A stretch of 64,000 nt of DNA from UBA11164 sp034376725. Lineage in GTDB: Bacteria; Pseudomonadota; Gammaproteobacteria; Xanthomonadales; Xanthomonadaceae. Position numbers and translations under genes: made by a program. Where the stretch lies: NCBI GenBank assembly GCA_034376725.1, contig JAXMJH010000092.1:15388-79387 (forward strand), read 5' to 3'. Shown piece after piece: positions 8,902 to 17,238 of the stretch (within the stretch, counting starts at the first letter, position 1; each line of letters begins with the position of its first letter). Below the pieces are notes generated by a model. The model was not told where the DNA came from. It did not search any database and saw only the letters and a list, made by a program, of their open reading frames with translations.

Positions 8902-10731
8902 ATGTCGACCCTGTCCGCTGTCCCGCTTCCCGTCGCCGACTCGCCGCAGATCTCGGCGCTGGTCCTGCGCCGTGCGCTGATTGCCGGCGCGCGGCGGGTG
9001 ATCGCCGATCGCGATACGCTCAACCGGATCAATGTGTTTCCGGTCGCCGATGGCGATACCGGCAACAATCTGGCATTTACCCTGCAGGCGGTCCTGGCCG
9101 GCGCGCTGAGCCAACGGGCGCGCAGCGTGGGCGAGTTGCTCAACCGGGTCGGCGCGGAGGCGGTCGATGGCGCGCGCGGAAACTCGGGCGCGATTCTGGC
9201 GCAGTTCTTCCAGGGCGTGTCCGAGTCGGTCGGCGATGCCGAGCGGCTGGACGCCGCGCTGCTGGCGCGCGCGGTGCGCGCCGGCGCCGATTCGGCCCGG
9301 CAGGCGCTCAGTGAACCGCGCGAGGGCACCGTACTCAGCGTCATCCGGGCGTTCGCCGAGGCACTCGACGCCAAGCGCATCGGACTGGGCCTGCAAGCCG
9401 CCTTCGAACACGCACTCGAGCGCAGCCGCGAGGCGCTGGTTGCCACCACCGGGCAATTGGCCGTATTGCAGAAGGCGGGCGTAGTCGATGCCGGCGCCAA
9501 GGGCTTCGTCGACCTGCTGGAGGGCATCGCCGAGTTCATCCAGGATGGCCGCACCGCCGCGCCGGCCGAGAGTGCCGATACCGCCTCGCTGGCGATCGCC
9601 GCGCACGCCGATGCGATCGACAATGAGCACCCGGACCACCGCTGGTGCAGCGAGTGCCTTATCAGCGCCGACGCGCTCGACCGGATTGCGCTGCGTCGCG
9701 CCGTCGAGGGGCTTGGCGCATCCTGCGTGGTGCTGGCCGGCAGCAACACCCGCGCGCGACTGCATGCCCATGTCGCCGACGCCCAGGCGTTGTTCGACGC
9801 CTGCGCCCGCTTCGGCCGGCTCGAAGGCTGCAAGGCCGACGACATGTTCGCTCAGCAGCGCCACACCGGCCTGCACCAGGAGGTGGCGATCATCACCGAC
9901 AGCTCGGCCGACCTGCCGCCCGGGATGGCCGAGCATCTCAATGTCGACGTGGTGCCGCTGCGGATCAATTTCGGCGAGCGCGACTACCTCGATCGAGTCA
10001 GCCTGATGCCGCGCGAGTTCTTCAGGATGGTGCGTGCCGGTGGCCTTCTGCCCCGCACCAGCCAGCCGCCGGTCGGCGATTTTCGGCGTCAGTTCGAGTT
10101 CCTGCTGGCCCATCACCCACAGGTGCTGTACGTCGGGCTGTCGCGGGCGGTATCCGGCACGCTGCAGGCCGCCGAGTCGGCCGCCGCCAAGTTGGGCAGC
10201 GAGCGTGTCCAGGTTTTCGATACCGCCCAGGCGGCCGGCGGCCAGGGCCTGTTGGTAATGGCGGCTGCCGAGCTGGCCGCTGCCGGCGAAACCCGCGAGC
10301 GCATCGTTGACGAACTTCAGCGCCTGAAACCGCTGACGCTGACCTGGGCCGCTGCGCGCGATATCAAGCACGCCGTGCGCGGTGGCCGGGTACCGCGCTG
10401 GATCGGACCGATCGCCGAGTGGTTCGGCCTCACCCCGCTCGCCCACGTCACGCCCGAAGGTCGCCTGAAGGTCAGCGGCGCACTGTTCGGCAGCCAGGAT
10501 GTGCCGGCCAGGATGGCGGCCTATGTCGCCAGGCGCACGCCGGCCGGCCAGCAATGGCGGCTGATCGTTGGCCACGGCGACAGCCCCGAGGACGGTCAGG
10601 CGCTGCTCGACGGCCTGCGCGCACGCCTGGACTGCACGCAGAGCTGGCTGGTCGACACCGGCCCGGCGGTCGGTGCCCATGCCGGCCCCGGCACCCTGGT
10701 GGTTTCGCTCCAGCCGATTCGCCCGGACTGA
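8902..10731 (+). CDS. FakA-FakB fusion: DAK2-domain fatty-acid kinase fused to DegV acyl-binding protein
   Basis: 609 aa. Residues about 20-200 are a DAK2/FakA ATP-binding domain (NRINVFPVADGDTGNNL and DGARGNSGAILAQFF bind nucleotide and metals). Residues about 235-325 match the FakA middle domain (WCSECLI, ending in CKADDMFAQQ). Residues about 328-605 are a full DegV/FakB fold (IITDSSADLP, PRTSQPPVGDF, GLSRAVSGTLQAA). In Firmicutes, FakA phosphorylates a fatty acid presented by separate FakB proteins to make acyl-phosphate. Here both are one chain and the usual FakA C-terminal domain is replaced. plsY, which uses acyl-phosphate, follows 114 bp downstream. Confidence 0.85.
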   Translation: MSTLSAVPLPVADSPQISALVLRRALIAGARRVIADRDTLNRINVFPVADGDTGNNLAFTLQAVLAGALSQRARSVGELLNRVGAEAVDGARGNSGAILAQFFQGVSESVGDAERLDAALLARAVRAGADSARQALSEPREGTVLSVIRAFAEALDAKRIGLGLQAAFEHALERSREALVATTGQLAVLQKAGVVDAGAKGFVDLLEGIAEFIQDGRTAAPAESADTASLAIAAHADAIDNEHPDHRWCSECLISADALDRIALRRAVEGLGASCVVLAGSNTRARLHAHVADAQALFDACARFGRLEGCKADDMFAQQRHTGLHQEVAIITDSSADLPPGMAEHLNVDVVPLRINFGERDYLDRVSLMPREFFRMVRAGGLLPRTSQPPVGDFRRQFEFLLAHHPQVLYVGLSRAVSGTLQAAESAAAKLGSERVQVFDTAQAAGGQGLLVMAAAELAAAGETRERIVDELQRLKPLTLTWAAARDIKHAVRGGRVPRWIGPIAEWFGLTPLAHVTPEGRLKVSGALFGSQDVPARMAAYVARRTPAGQQWRLIVGHGDSPEDGQALLDGLRARLDCTQSWLVDTGPAVGAHAGPGTLVVSLQPIRPD

Positions 10732-10833
10732 ACCCGGCGGCAGTGCGAGGACGGTCGGCGCGTCTGACGAGCCACAGCAGAAGATCGCCGTCGACCATAC
10801 CTTTGACCCATCGCCGTCGGGGGCGATCGTGGG

Positions 10834-10839
10834 CATAAT
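10834..10839 (+). promoter_or_regulatory. -10-like hexamer CATAAT 6 nt before plsY
   Basis: GTGGGCATAAT is followed by exactly 6 nt and the plsY ATG, so the transcript would start at the ATG. No Shine-Dalgarno is present and no -35 is recognisable. This supports a separate, leaderless plsY mRNA rather than only read-through from the kinase gene. Confidence 0.45.
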
Positions 10840-10845
10840 CGCCGC

Positions 10846-11484
10846 ATGTTAACGACTCTGCTATTGGCCGCTTTCGCCTATTCGCTCGGTTCGCTGTCCG
10901 GCAGTCTGCTGGTCGGTCGACTGCTTCGAACGGATATCCGCGAACACGGCAGCGGCAACGCCGGCGGCACCAACGCGCTGCGCATCCTGGGCTGGCGTCT
11001 CGCGCTCGCGGTGGTGGTCATCGATATCGCCAAGGGCGCGCTGGCGAGCGGGCTCGCGCTGAGACTGGCGCCGGCCGAGGGGCCGCTGTCGCCGGAAGCA
11101 CTGGGCTATCTGGCCGGCCTGCTGGCGGTGATCGGGCACTGTTGGCCAATCTGGCACGGATTTCGGGGCGGCAAGGGTGGAGCGACGCTGGTCGGTGCGC
11201 TGCTCGCGCTCTGGCCTCTGGCACTGATACCCATGCTGGCCACATGGTTTCTGGTGCTGGGCATCCGTGGCTTCGTCGGCCTGGCCACCATCACGGCGGC
11301 CTGGGCGCTGCCGGCGTTCGCGGCCTGGCAGGGCGCCACGGTCGGGCTTGCCTTCGGTCTGGCGGCAGCCGCGCTGATCACCTTCACCCACCGGGGCAAC
11401 CTGTCGCGCATGGTCAGCGGAACCGAGCCGTGCTTCGAGCGGGCGCGGGTGCTTCGATTGTTCCGACGCGGACCGACCGGGTGA
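10846..11484 (+). CDS. plsY: Acyl-phosphate:glycerol-3-phosphate acyltransferase PlsY
   Basis: 212 aa inner-membrane enzyme with about five membrane helices. It carries the three PlsY cytoplasmic motifs: GSGNAGGTNALR, HCWPIWHGFRGGKGGAT and the C-terminal TFTHRGNLSRMVSGTE. It transfers the acyl group from acyl-phosphate to glycerol-3-phosphate in the first step of phospholipid synthesis. The upstream kinase fusion could supply its substrate from free fatty acids. Length is normal apart from a short charged tail. Confidence 0.95.
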   Translation: MLTTLLLAAFAYSLGSLSGSLLVGRLLRTDIREHGSGNAGGTNALRILGWRLALAVVVIDIAKGALASGLALRLAPAEGPLSPEALGYLAGLLAVIGHCWPIWHGFRGGKGGATLVGALLALWPLALIPMLATWFLVLGIRGFVGLATITAAWALPAFAAWQGATVGLAFGLAAAALITFTHRGNLSRMVSGTEPCFERARVLRLFRRGPTG

Positions 11485-11571
11485 TGGCGAGATTCAACGC
11501 CTGCGACAGCCATGATCGGCACGCCATGCGGACTGACCCGATCACCCACTCTGGACCACCCCGAGACCGTC

Positions 11572-12384
11572 ATGAATGACTCCCTGATGGCACTGGATGC
11601 CGAACGTATCTCCGGACTGCTGTCGGAATCGGGTGGCTTGATCGCCGGCCCGATCGAAGTGCTGGCCAGCGTCGATTCGACCAACGCCGAACTGCTGCGC
11701 CGGGTGGCGCCGGACCAGCACACGGTGCTGCTGGCCGAAACCCAAAGCGCCGGGCGCGGTCGGCAGGGACGGCACTGGCAATCGCCCGGCGGCGGCAATC
11801 TTTATGTTTCGGTGTATCGCCGTTTCGAGCGCTCGCTGCCCGGCCTGGCCGGCCTGCCGCTGGCGGTTGCTGTCGCCGTGGCCCAGACCCTGGTATCGCT
11901 GGGCATCGACGACATCGCCGTGAAGTGGCCCAACGACCTGCTGCGGCCCAACGGCAAAGTGGGCGGGATTCTGATCGAATCGGCCGGCGGCCCGGCGCGG
12001 CCGACCGCCCTGGTGATTGGCGTGGGCCTCAACGTACGGATGCCGGCCGACAGCCCGGCGATCGACCAGCCATGGGCCGATCTGTCCGACCGCCTGCCGA
12101 TGCCGATCGACCGCAACCCGATAGCCGCTGCGTTGATTGGCCACCTGCTGCCGACTCTGGAACGCTTCGATCAGCAGGGCCTGGTGCCGTTCCTGCCGGC
12201 ATGGCGGTCATTCGATGCGCTGCGCGCGCGGACCGTGGAGGTCAACGACGGCACTCGGAGGTTGATCGGCGTGGCCGACGGCGTGGCTGATGACGGCGCG
12301 CTCTTGGTGCGTCATGCCCGCGGCACGCGCAAGGTCTACGCCGGTGAAGCGCGCGTGCGACCGGCCGGGGTGGGCCGAGGGTGA
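11572..12384 (+). CDS. birA: Biotin-[acetyl-CoA-carboxylase] ligase, no DNA-binding domain
   Basis: 270 aa. The catalytic domain has SVDSTNAELLRR, the biotinyl-AMP loop GRGRQGRHWQSPGGGNL, KWPNDLL and GGILIES. A small C-terminal beta domain ends at VRPAG. The N-terminal winged helix of E. coli BirA is absent, so this is a group I ligase that should not repress biotin genes. The ATG at 11572 is chosen over an open frame from 11512 because the extra 20 residues do not fit the family. Its stop overlaps the coaX start. Confidence 0.9.
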   Translation: MNDSLMALDAERISGLLSESGGLIAGPIEVLASVDSTNAELLRRVAPDQHTVLLAETQSAGRGRQGRHWQSPGGGNLYVSVYRRFERSLPGLAGLPLAVAVAVAQTLVSLGIDDIAVKWPNDLLRPNGKVGGILIESAGGPARPTALVIGVGLNVRMPADSPAIDQPWADLSDRLPMPIDRNPIAAALIGHLLPTLERFDQQGLVPFLPAWRSFDALRARTVEVNDGTRRLIGVADGVADDGALLVRHARGTRKVYAGEARVRPAGVGRG

Positions 12385-13118
12385 ACGCCTGGCTTTTCGA
12401 TCTGGGCAATACCCGTTTGAAATGGACCCAGTGTCGGTCCGCAGGCTCTGGTCCGGTCGCCGCGCTGAGCCACGGCGTGGCCGGATTCGAGAAAGCCCTG
12501 GATCTGGCCCTGGCCGAACTGCCGCGCGCCGATCAGGCCTGGCTGGCCAGCGTGGCCGCCCCGGATCTGGCGGCCCGCGTCGGCGCGCTCTGCCACCGCC
12601 ACGGCGTGCCCTGTCAGGCGGCTCGCACACTGGCCGAGTGCGCGGGGGTACGCATCGCCTACGCCGAACCGGACACGCTCGGCGTCGACCGCTTCCTGTC
12701 GCTGCTGGCGGCGCACGAGCGCGGGCCGGGGCCGTGGCTGATCGTCAGCGTGGGGACCGCCTTGACCATCGATCTGCTCGATGCCGGCGGCCTGCACCGG
12801 GGCGGGCTGATCGCCCCGTCACCCTCGCTGATGCGCCGCAGTCTGGCCGAACACGCCGCGCGCCTGCACGAAACGCCCGGCACCGCCCAGCGCTGGGGCC
12901 GCAGCACCGAGGACGCAATTGCCAGCGGCACCCAAGCGGCTGCACTGGGGCTTATCGAGCGTAGCTACGCGCTGGCCTGCGACGAGCTGCACAGCGCTCC
13001 GCAGTTGCTCATCGGCGGCGGCGGCGCGCCCCCGTTGCTGGGGCACCTGCCGCTGCCGGCCACGCGGGTCGACGATCTGGTGCTGCAAGGGCTGGCGGTC
13101 TATGCCAGGCAGGCCTGA
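12381..13118 (+). CDS. coaX: Type III pantothenate kinase
   Basis: 245 aa ASKHA-fold kinase for the first step of coenzyme A synthesis. FDLGNTRLKW is the phosphate-binding loop, GVDRFLSLLAAH binds pantothenate, and SVGTALTIDLL supplies the catalytic-type Asp region. IGGGGAPPLL is the adenosine loop. The GTG start overlaps the birA stop as GTGA. The birA-coaX order is common in this group. Confidence 0.92.
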   Translation: MNAWLFDLGNTRLKWTQCRSAGSGPVAALSHGVAGFEKALDLALAELPRADQAWLASVAAPDLAARVGALCHRHGVPCQAARTLAECAGVRIAYAEPDTLGVDRFLSLLAAHERGPGPWLIVSVGTALTIDLLDAGGLHRGGLIAPSPSLMRRSLAEHAARLHETPGTAQRWGRSTEDAIASGTQAAALGLIERSYALACDELHSAPQLLIGGGGAPPLLGHLPLPATRVDDLVLQGLAVYARQA

Positions 13119-13201
13119 GCGGTCGCGCCGCCAGCCAGTGCCCTGGGTCAGCGCCATCGACCGGCGCGCGCAGCAGTCATCGCGTCGGCCGGCTTCCGGG
13201 C

Positions 13202-13207
13202 TAAACT
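13202..13207 (+). promoter_or_regulatory. -10-like hexamer TAAACT 6 nt before the SPOR gene
   Basis: GGGCTAAACT plus 6 nt leads directly to the ATG at 13214. It is almost identical to the element before dusA. It implies that the SPOR gene has its own leaderless promoter although it lies 95 bp behind coaX. Confidence 0.42.
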
Positions 13208-13213
13208 CACCCG

Positions 13214-13912
13214 ATGATGATCCGCAGTCTGGTATTGGTGCTGGTGTGCATGAATCTGGCCGCTGGCGGCTGGCTGTGGTGGCGCTCGGCTCCGGCTCCT
13301 GCAGGGCCGGCCGGTGCGCCAGCGATCGAGGACACTCCCAGTCTGGTGCTGCTTAACGAGGTCGAGCACCTGCCCGAGCCGCCGGCCTGGGTCGAACCCG
13401 ACGCGCCGCCGGAGCCGATCGAAGCGGCCTCCCAATGCCTGCGCCTGGGGCCGTTCGAAAGCCCCGCCGCACAGCGCCAGGCGCTGGCCCTGCTGCAGCC
13501 CGTGGTCAGCCGCATTCGCGACTCGGAAACCCAGGTCGAATCGGCTCAGGATCACCGGGTATTCATTCCCCGGGCAGCGGACCGCGAGCAGGCGCTCGCG
13601 GTGGCCCGCGAACTGGCCGCCCGTGGCGTGAGCGACTACTACGTGGTGACCAGTGGCGAGCTGGAGAATTCGATCTCGCTGGGCCTGTTTCGCAATCGGG
13701 AGAACGCCGAACGGCGCATCGCGCAGCTCGCCGCACTCGGCTTCTCGCCGCAGCTGGACAGCCGCACCGAGTCCCAGGTGCAGTGGTGGCTGGAAGTGGC
13801 CGCAAATCCCGACTTCAGCCTCGACGGCGCGCTGGGCGACGCTGAATCGATCCCCTCCCGGAGCATCGATTGCGCCGTGCTCGATGAAGAGCCGACCGGT
13901 CCGGTGCGGTAG
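13214..13912 (+). CDS. SPOR-domain protein
   Basis: 232 aa. An N-terminal membrane anchor (about 4-22) is followed by a Pro/Ala/Glu-rich linker and a region (about 75-180) with the SPOR pattern. CLRLGPFESPAAQRQALALL begins one repeat and ISLGLFRNRENAERRIAQLAALG another. SPOR domains bind denuded septal peptidoglycan. A C-terminal CxxL-type tail ends at VLDEEPTGPVR. It follows birA-coaX, as in other xanthomonads. The specific role in division is not known. Confidence 0.75.
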   Translation: MMIRSLVLVLVCMNLAAGGWLWWRSAPAPAGPAGAPAIEDTPSLVLLNEVEHLPEPPAWVEPDAPPEPIEAASQCLRLGPFESPAAQRQALALLQPVVSRIRDSETQVESAQDHRVFIPRAADREQALAVARELAARGVSDYYVVTSGELENSISLGLFRNRENAERRIAQLAALGFSPQLDSRTESQVQWWLEVAANPDFSLDGALGDAESIPSRSIDCAVLDEEPTGPVR

Positions 13913-14084
13913 AATCTCGCTGGAAGTCTGTCGGACTTTGGTGGTCGAGGCGATGGCCGACTGTGCAGGAACAGATTCTCGACGGTTCGCCGCGTTATCG
14001 CGGCGCTGCGAACCAGAAATCGTCGGGAATGGTTCGCACAGACGCTATCGCAGTCGGCCGGCCAAACTCCGCAAAGCGTTTCGT

Positions 14085-14160
14085 GCCGGCATAGCTCAGC
14101 TGGTAGAGCAACCGCCTTGTAAGCGGTAGGTCGTCCGTTCGATTCGGACTGTCGGCACCA
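14085..14160 (+). tRNA. tRNA-Thr (anticodon TGT)
   Basis: A 76-nt cloverleaf. The acceptor GCCGGCA pairs with TGTCGGC, with one G-T wobble. The D arm has GCTC...GAGC, the anticodon stem is ACCGC/GCGGT with loop CTTGTAA, and the T arm is GTCCG-TTCGATT-CGGAC. The 3' CCA is encoded. A TAGAAT hexamer preceded by GCGG at 13910-13915 is a possible distant promoter. The 172 bp before the tRNA hold no convincing gene. Confidence 0.97.
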
Positions 14161-14194
14161 TTGTTCGCTTCGCCCACCCGCATTGGAGGCAGTC

Positions 14195-14602
14195 ATGCAG
14201 CGAGTACTCTCACGGACGCTGTTGGTCCTGGCATTGTTCGCAGCCGCTGGCGCGCCGCTGGCGCTCGCCCAGGAGCCCGGCATCAGCCCGCAAGGCCTCG
14301 CCTTGGCCATCGAAAACGGCCAGGCGCCGTTGATTCTGGATGTCCGCACGCCGGAAGAATTCGCCAGGGGACACGTGCCGGGCGCCATCCTGATTCCCCA
14401 CGACCAGCTCGCCGAGCGGCTGTCGGAGCTGGGCGGCGCGACCGAGGTGGTGCTGTACTGCCACAGCGGACGCAGGGCTACCCTGGTCGAGGGCATTCTG
14501 ATCGACGCCGGCATCGGCGTCAGTCAGATCGAGGGTAACTGGCTGGGCTGGCAGGCGGCCGGTCTGGACAGGAAGTACCCCACCGCCGGAGCAGACAAGT
14601 GA
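14195..14602 (+). CDS. Exported single-domain rhodanese-like protein
   Basis: 135 aa. A signal peptide (residues 1-25, ending PLALA-QE) precedes one rhodanese domain. LILDVRTPEEFARGHVPGAI and the active-site loop YCHSGRRA, with its catalytic Cys, are intact. It is a periplasmic sulfurtransferase or sulfane-sulfur carrier. GGAGG 5 nt before the ATG at 14195 sets the start; an upstream TTG at 14183 is less likely. Its stop overlaps the arginase GTG start. Confidence 0.85.
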   Translation: MQRVLSRTLLVLALFAAAGAPLALAQEPGISPQGLALAIENGQAPLILDVRTPEEFARGHVPGAILIPHDQLAERLSELGGATEVVLYCHSGRRATLVEGILIDAGIGVSQIEGNWLGWQAAGLDRKYPTAGADK

Positions 14603-15522
14603 CCGGGCAAGGCCGTCCGGTATCGCTGATCGGCGCGCCCACCGACATCGGCGCCGGGCATCGGGGCGCGTCGATGGGCCCGGAAGCGCTGCGCGTCGCC
14701 AATCTGGTCGGGGCGCTGACCGGGCGAGGTCTGGACGTGATCGACCGCGGCAATCTCAGCGGCCCGCTCAACCCCTGGCTGCCGCCCGTCGATGGCCACC
14801 GCCACCTGGAAGAAGTGGCCGAATGGAACCGCGCCGTCATGCATGCCGTAGCGGCTGAACTGGACCAGGGACGTCTGCCGATCCTGCTCGGCGGCGATCA
14901 CTGCCTGGCGATCGGCAGCATCGCCGCAGTGGCCCAGTACTGCCGCACAACCGGCAAAACGCTCCGAGTGATCTGGCTGGATGCCCACGCCGACTACAAC
15001 ACCTCCGATCTCACGCCGTCGGGTAACGTGCACGGCATGCCGGTCGCCTGCCTGTGCGGGCACGGCCCGGCGAGTCTCACCGGCATCGCCGGCGAGCTGC
15101 CGGTGGTCGATGCCGGCGTGTTCCGGCAAATCGGCATCCGCTCGGTCGATCCTGGCGAAAAGCAGCTGGTGCACGAGGCCGGCATCGATATCTACGACAT
15201 GCGCTACATCGATGAGCACGGCATGCGCCGGGCGATGACCGAGGCGCTGGCCGACATGGACGAGAACACACACCTCCACGTCAGTTTCGATGTCGATTTC
15301 CTCGACCCGACCATCGCGCCCGGCGTGGGGACCACGGTCAAGGGCGGGCCGACCTACCGCGAGGCGCAGCTTGTGATGGAGCTGATCGCCGACACCTGCC
15401 GGCTGGGCTCGCTGGACATCGTCGAGCTCAACCCGGCGTTCGACAAGCGCAACAAGACTGCACGGCTGGCGGTCGACCTGGTCGAGAGCCTGTTCGGAAA
15501 ATCGACGCTGATGCGCGACTGA
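14599..15522 (+). CDS. rocF: Arginase
   Basis: 307 aa ureohydrolase that hydrolyses arginine to ornithine and urea. The dimanganese ligands are visible in GGDHCLAIG, WLDAHADYNT and SFDVDFLDP. The sequence GNVHGMPVACLCG is typical of arginase rather than agmatinase. The start is GTG, overlapping the rhodanese stop as GTGA. No urease or ornithine genes are nearby. Confidence 0.9.
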   Translation: MTGQGRPVSLIGAPTDIGAGHRGASMGPEALRVANLVGALTGRGLDVIDRGNLSGPLNPWLPPVDGHRHLEEVAEWNRAVMHAVAAELDQGRLPILLGGDHCLAIGSIAAVAQYCRTTGKTLRVIWLDAHADYNTSDLTPSGNVHGMPVACLCGHGPASLTGIAGELPVVDAGVFRQIGIRSVDPGEKQLVHEAGIDIYDMRYIDEHGMRRAMTEALADMDENTHLHVSFDVDFLDPTIAPGVGTTVKGGPTYREAQLVMELIADTCRLGSLDIVELNPAFDKRNKTARLAVDLVESLFGKSTLMRD

Positions 15523-15565
15523 CACGAAGGGGGCGCGGTCGGCGGATGCCGGCCGGTCCCCGGAA

Positions 15566-16045
15566 TCAAAAGGCGTAGTGCAGCAGCAGGAAGGTTTCGC
15601 CCCGGTTGCGCCCGGAAATGCTGCCGTTGGACAGGTGCCGCAAGGACACCGACGCGTCGCCCCAGCGGTAGCCGACTGCGCTCTGGAACTGCAGGTGATC
15701 GGACAGCACTTCGTTGTCTTCCTGGGCCAGCGCTACGCCGAAGCTACCGTACATTCCGCGCCAGGTCAGCCGCTTGCTGACCGCAATCCAGAATGTGTCG
15801 TCGACCGAGACAACGCCGTTCTGATGCCGCTCGTCGATGAATCCGACCATGAATTCCCAGGGATGCCGCTGCTCGGTCAGCCACGCCAGGGTGGCCACGC
15901 CGGTCGCCTCACCTTCGATATCCTTGGCGATGCCCGCGCCGATCTCGATTTCGCCTGCCGTCGCCGCCGGACTTAACGGAACACAGACGAGCAGCGCAAC
16001 CGAGCACAGAACAGAGGAAACGAGCGAGCGGAGCAGGATGGCCAT
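15566..16045 (-). CDS. PagL-like outer-membrane lipid A 3-O-deacylase (candidate)
   Basis: 159 aa. The signal peptide is about residues 1-32 (SPAATAGE). The mature protein consists of alternating beta strands and ends in an aromatic residue (LLLHYAF), as outer-membrane barrels do. The C-terminal segment RHLSNGSISGRNRGETFLL fits the PagL catalytic pattern H-x-S-N ... E (His, Ser, Glu). PagL removes the 3-position acyl chain of lipid A. The ATG at 16045 is preferred over a TTG four codons upstream. The match is motif-based only; a plain acyloxyacyl-hydrolase-family barrel of other function is possible. Confidence 0.6.
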   Translation of the reverse strand: MAILLRSLVSSVLCSVALLVCVPLSPAATAGEIEIGAGIAKDIEGEATGVATLAWLTEQRHPWEFMVGFIDERHQNGVVSVDDTFWIAVSKRLTWRGMYGSFGVALAQEDNEVLSDHLQFQSAVGYRWGDASVSLRHLSNGSISGRNRGETFLLLHYAF

Positions 16046-16139
16046 GATGTCGGGCAATCGGACGGTGGCAGGAATTGTGCCCGGTGCTTCGCTATCCGCC
16101 TACCGGGCGCAAGCCGAAAGATTGGGTGCTGCGTTCAAA

Positions 16140-17075
16140 TCAGCGGCCCAGCTTGTCCCGGAACCAGCGCCTGAGTGCGCCCGGCGCAGTCCCGTGTATC
16201 CGCTTGAATGCCTTGCGAAACGCCGATTCGTCTTCGTAACCCACCCGGCCCGCGGCCTGGGCCACCGAGGTGCCTGGATCGCGCAACATCAGTTCGGCCT
16301 GAGTCATCCGCCAACGGGTCAGGTAGTCGTTGGGGGTGCTGCCCAGCATTTCGGAAAACCGCTGGGCAAAGGTGGTGCGCGACATCCCGGCGATCTTGGC
16401 CATGCGCTCCAGGCTCCAGTCGTCGCCGGAGCGCCGGTGGATCGCCTCCAGCACGCGACGCAGACCGGGATCGGCCATTCCCGCCAGCAGGCCGCGCGGA
16501 TTCTCGCTGGTGCGCAGATAGTGGCGAATCACCATGACGAACAGGGTGTCGGCCAGCTTGTTGATCACGCTCGCGGTGCCCAGGCCCTCGGAGTTGGCCT
16601 CGGTGATCAGCAAATTGCCCAGTTGGATCAGCCCCTGGCCGCCGTCCTCGGCGGGCACCACGATCACTTCGGGCAGCGCATCGAGTATCGGATTGTGCCG
16701 GCCGGCAAGGAACTCGAAATAGCCGCACAGGATGGTGGTGAACGGGCCCTCGCCGTCCATGCTCACCACCGGCGTCTCGCCGCGCAGCGACCGGTCGGGG
16801 GAAAGCATATGCCAGGCATCGTGCGGCATCACCGCTAGATCGCCGGCGCTGATTTGGCGCGGCTCGCTGTTTCGGGTGTGCAGCCAGGCCTCACCCTGCC
16901 CGATGAAGTGAAAGGTCGCCCGGCGCATCCCCGCCGTACCGAACTGCCACGCACCGCACAGGCTCGGCGTCGCCATGACGCCGGCACTGAGCTGGTAGGC
17001 GCCGAGCAGAAACGACAACAGATCGTCGTCTTCGGTCCGCATCATCGCCATCATCGGATTATTGTTGTCTTCCAT
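16140..17075 (-). CDS. AraC-family transcriptional regulator with cupin sensor
   Basis: 311 aa. The N-terminal half is a cupin-type ligand domain (ATFHFIGQGEAWLHTRN ... GDLAVMPHDAWHML). The C-terminal 100 residues hold two helix-turn-helices (SLERMAKIAGMSRTTFAQRF and SVAQAAGRVGYEDESAFRKAFK). The ATG at 17075 has GGGAA upstream; an open frame to 17168 adds residues that do not fit. It is divergent from soeA across 163 bp, so control of the sulfite dehydrogenase gene is possible but unproven. The inducer is unknown. Confidence 0.85.
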   Translation of the reverse strand: MEDNNNPMMAMMRTEDDDLLSFLLGAYQLSAGVMATPSLCGAWQFGTAGMRRATFHFIGQGEAWLHTRNSEPRQISAGDLAVMPHDAWHMLSPDRSLRGETPVVSMDGEGPFTTILCGYFEFLAGRHNPILDALPEVIVVPAEDGGQGLIQLGNLLITEANSEGLGTASVINKLADTLFVMVIRHYLRTSENPRGLLAGMADPGLRRVLEAIHRRSGDDWSLERMAKIAGMSRTTFAQRFSEMLGSTPNDYLTRWRMTQAELMLRDPGTSVAQAAGRVGYEDESAFRKAFKRIHGTAPGALRRWFRDKLGR

Positions 17076-17238
17076 GGTCTGTTCCCTACGCGTTGGCGGG
17101 CAGTTTCCGTCATGACGCGGCGCGGGGCAAATGCCCCATGCCTCGCTTCGCGGAGCCACAGTCTGCACAATGGCAGCTCATGACCGCGCCAGACAGCCGA
17201 CACCGCCGTTCACCGACCCAGACCTGCACCGGCCCCGC

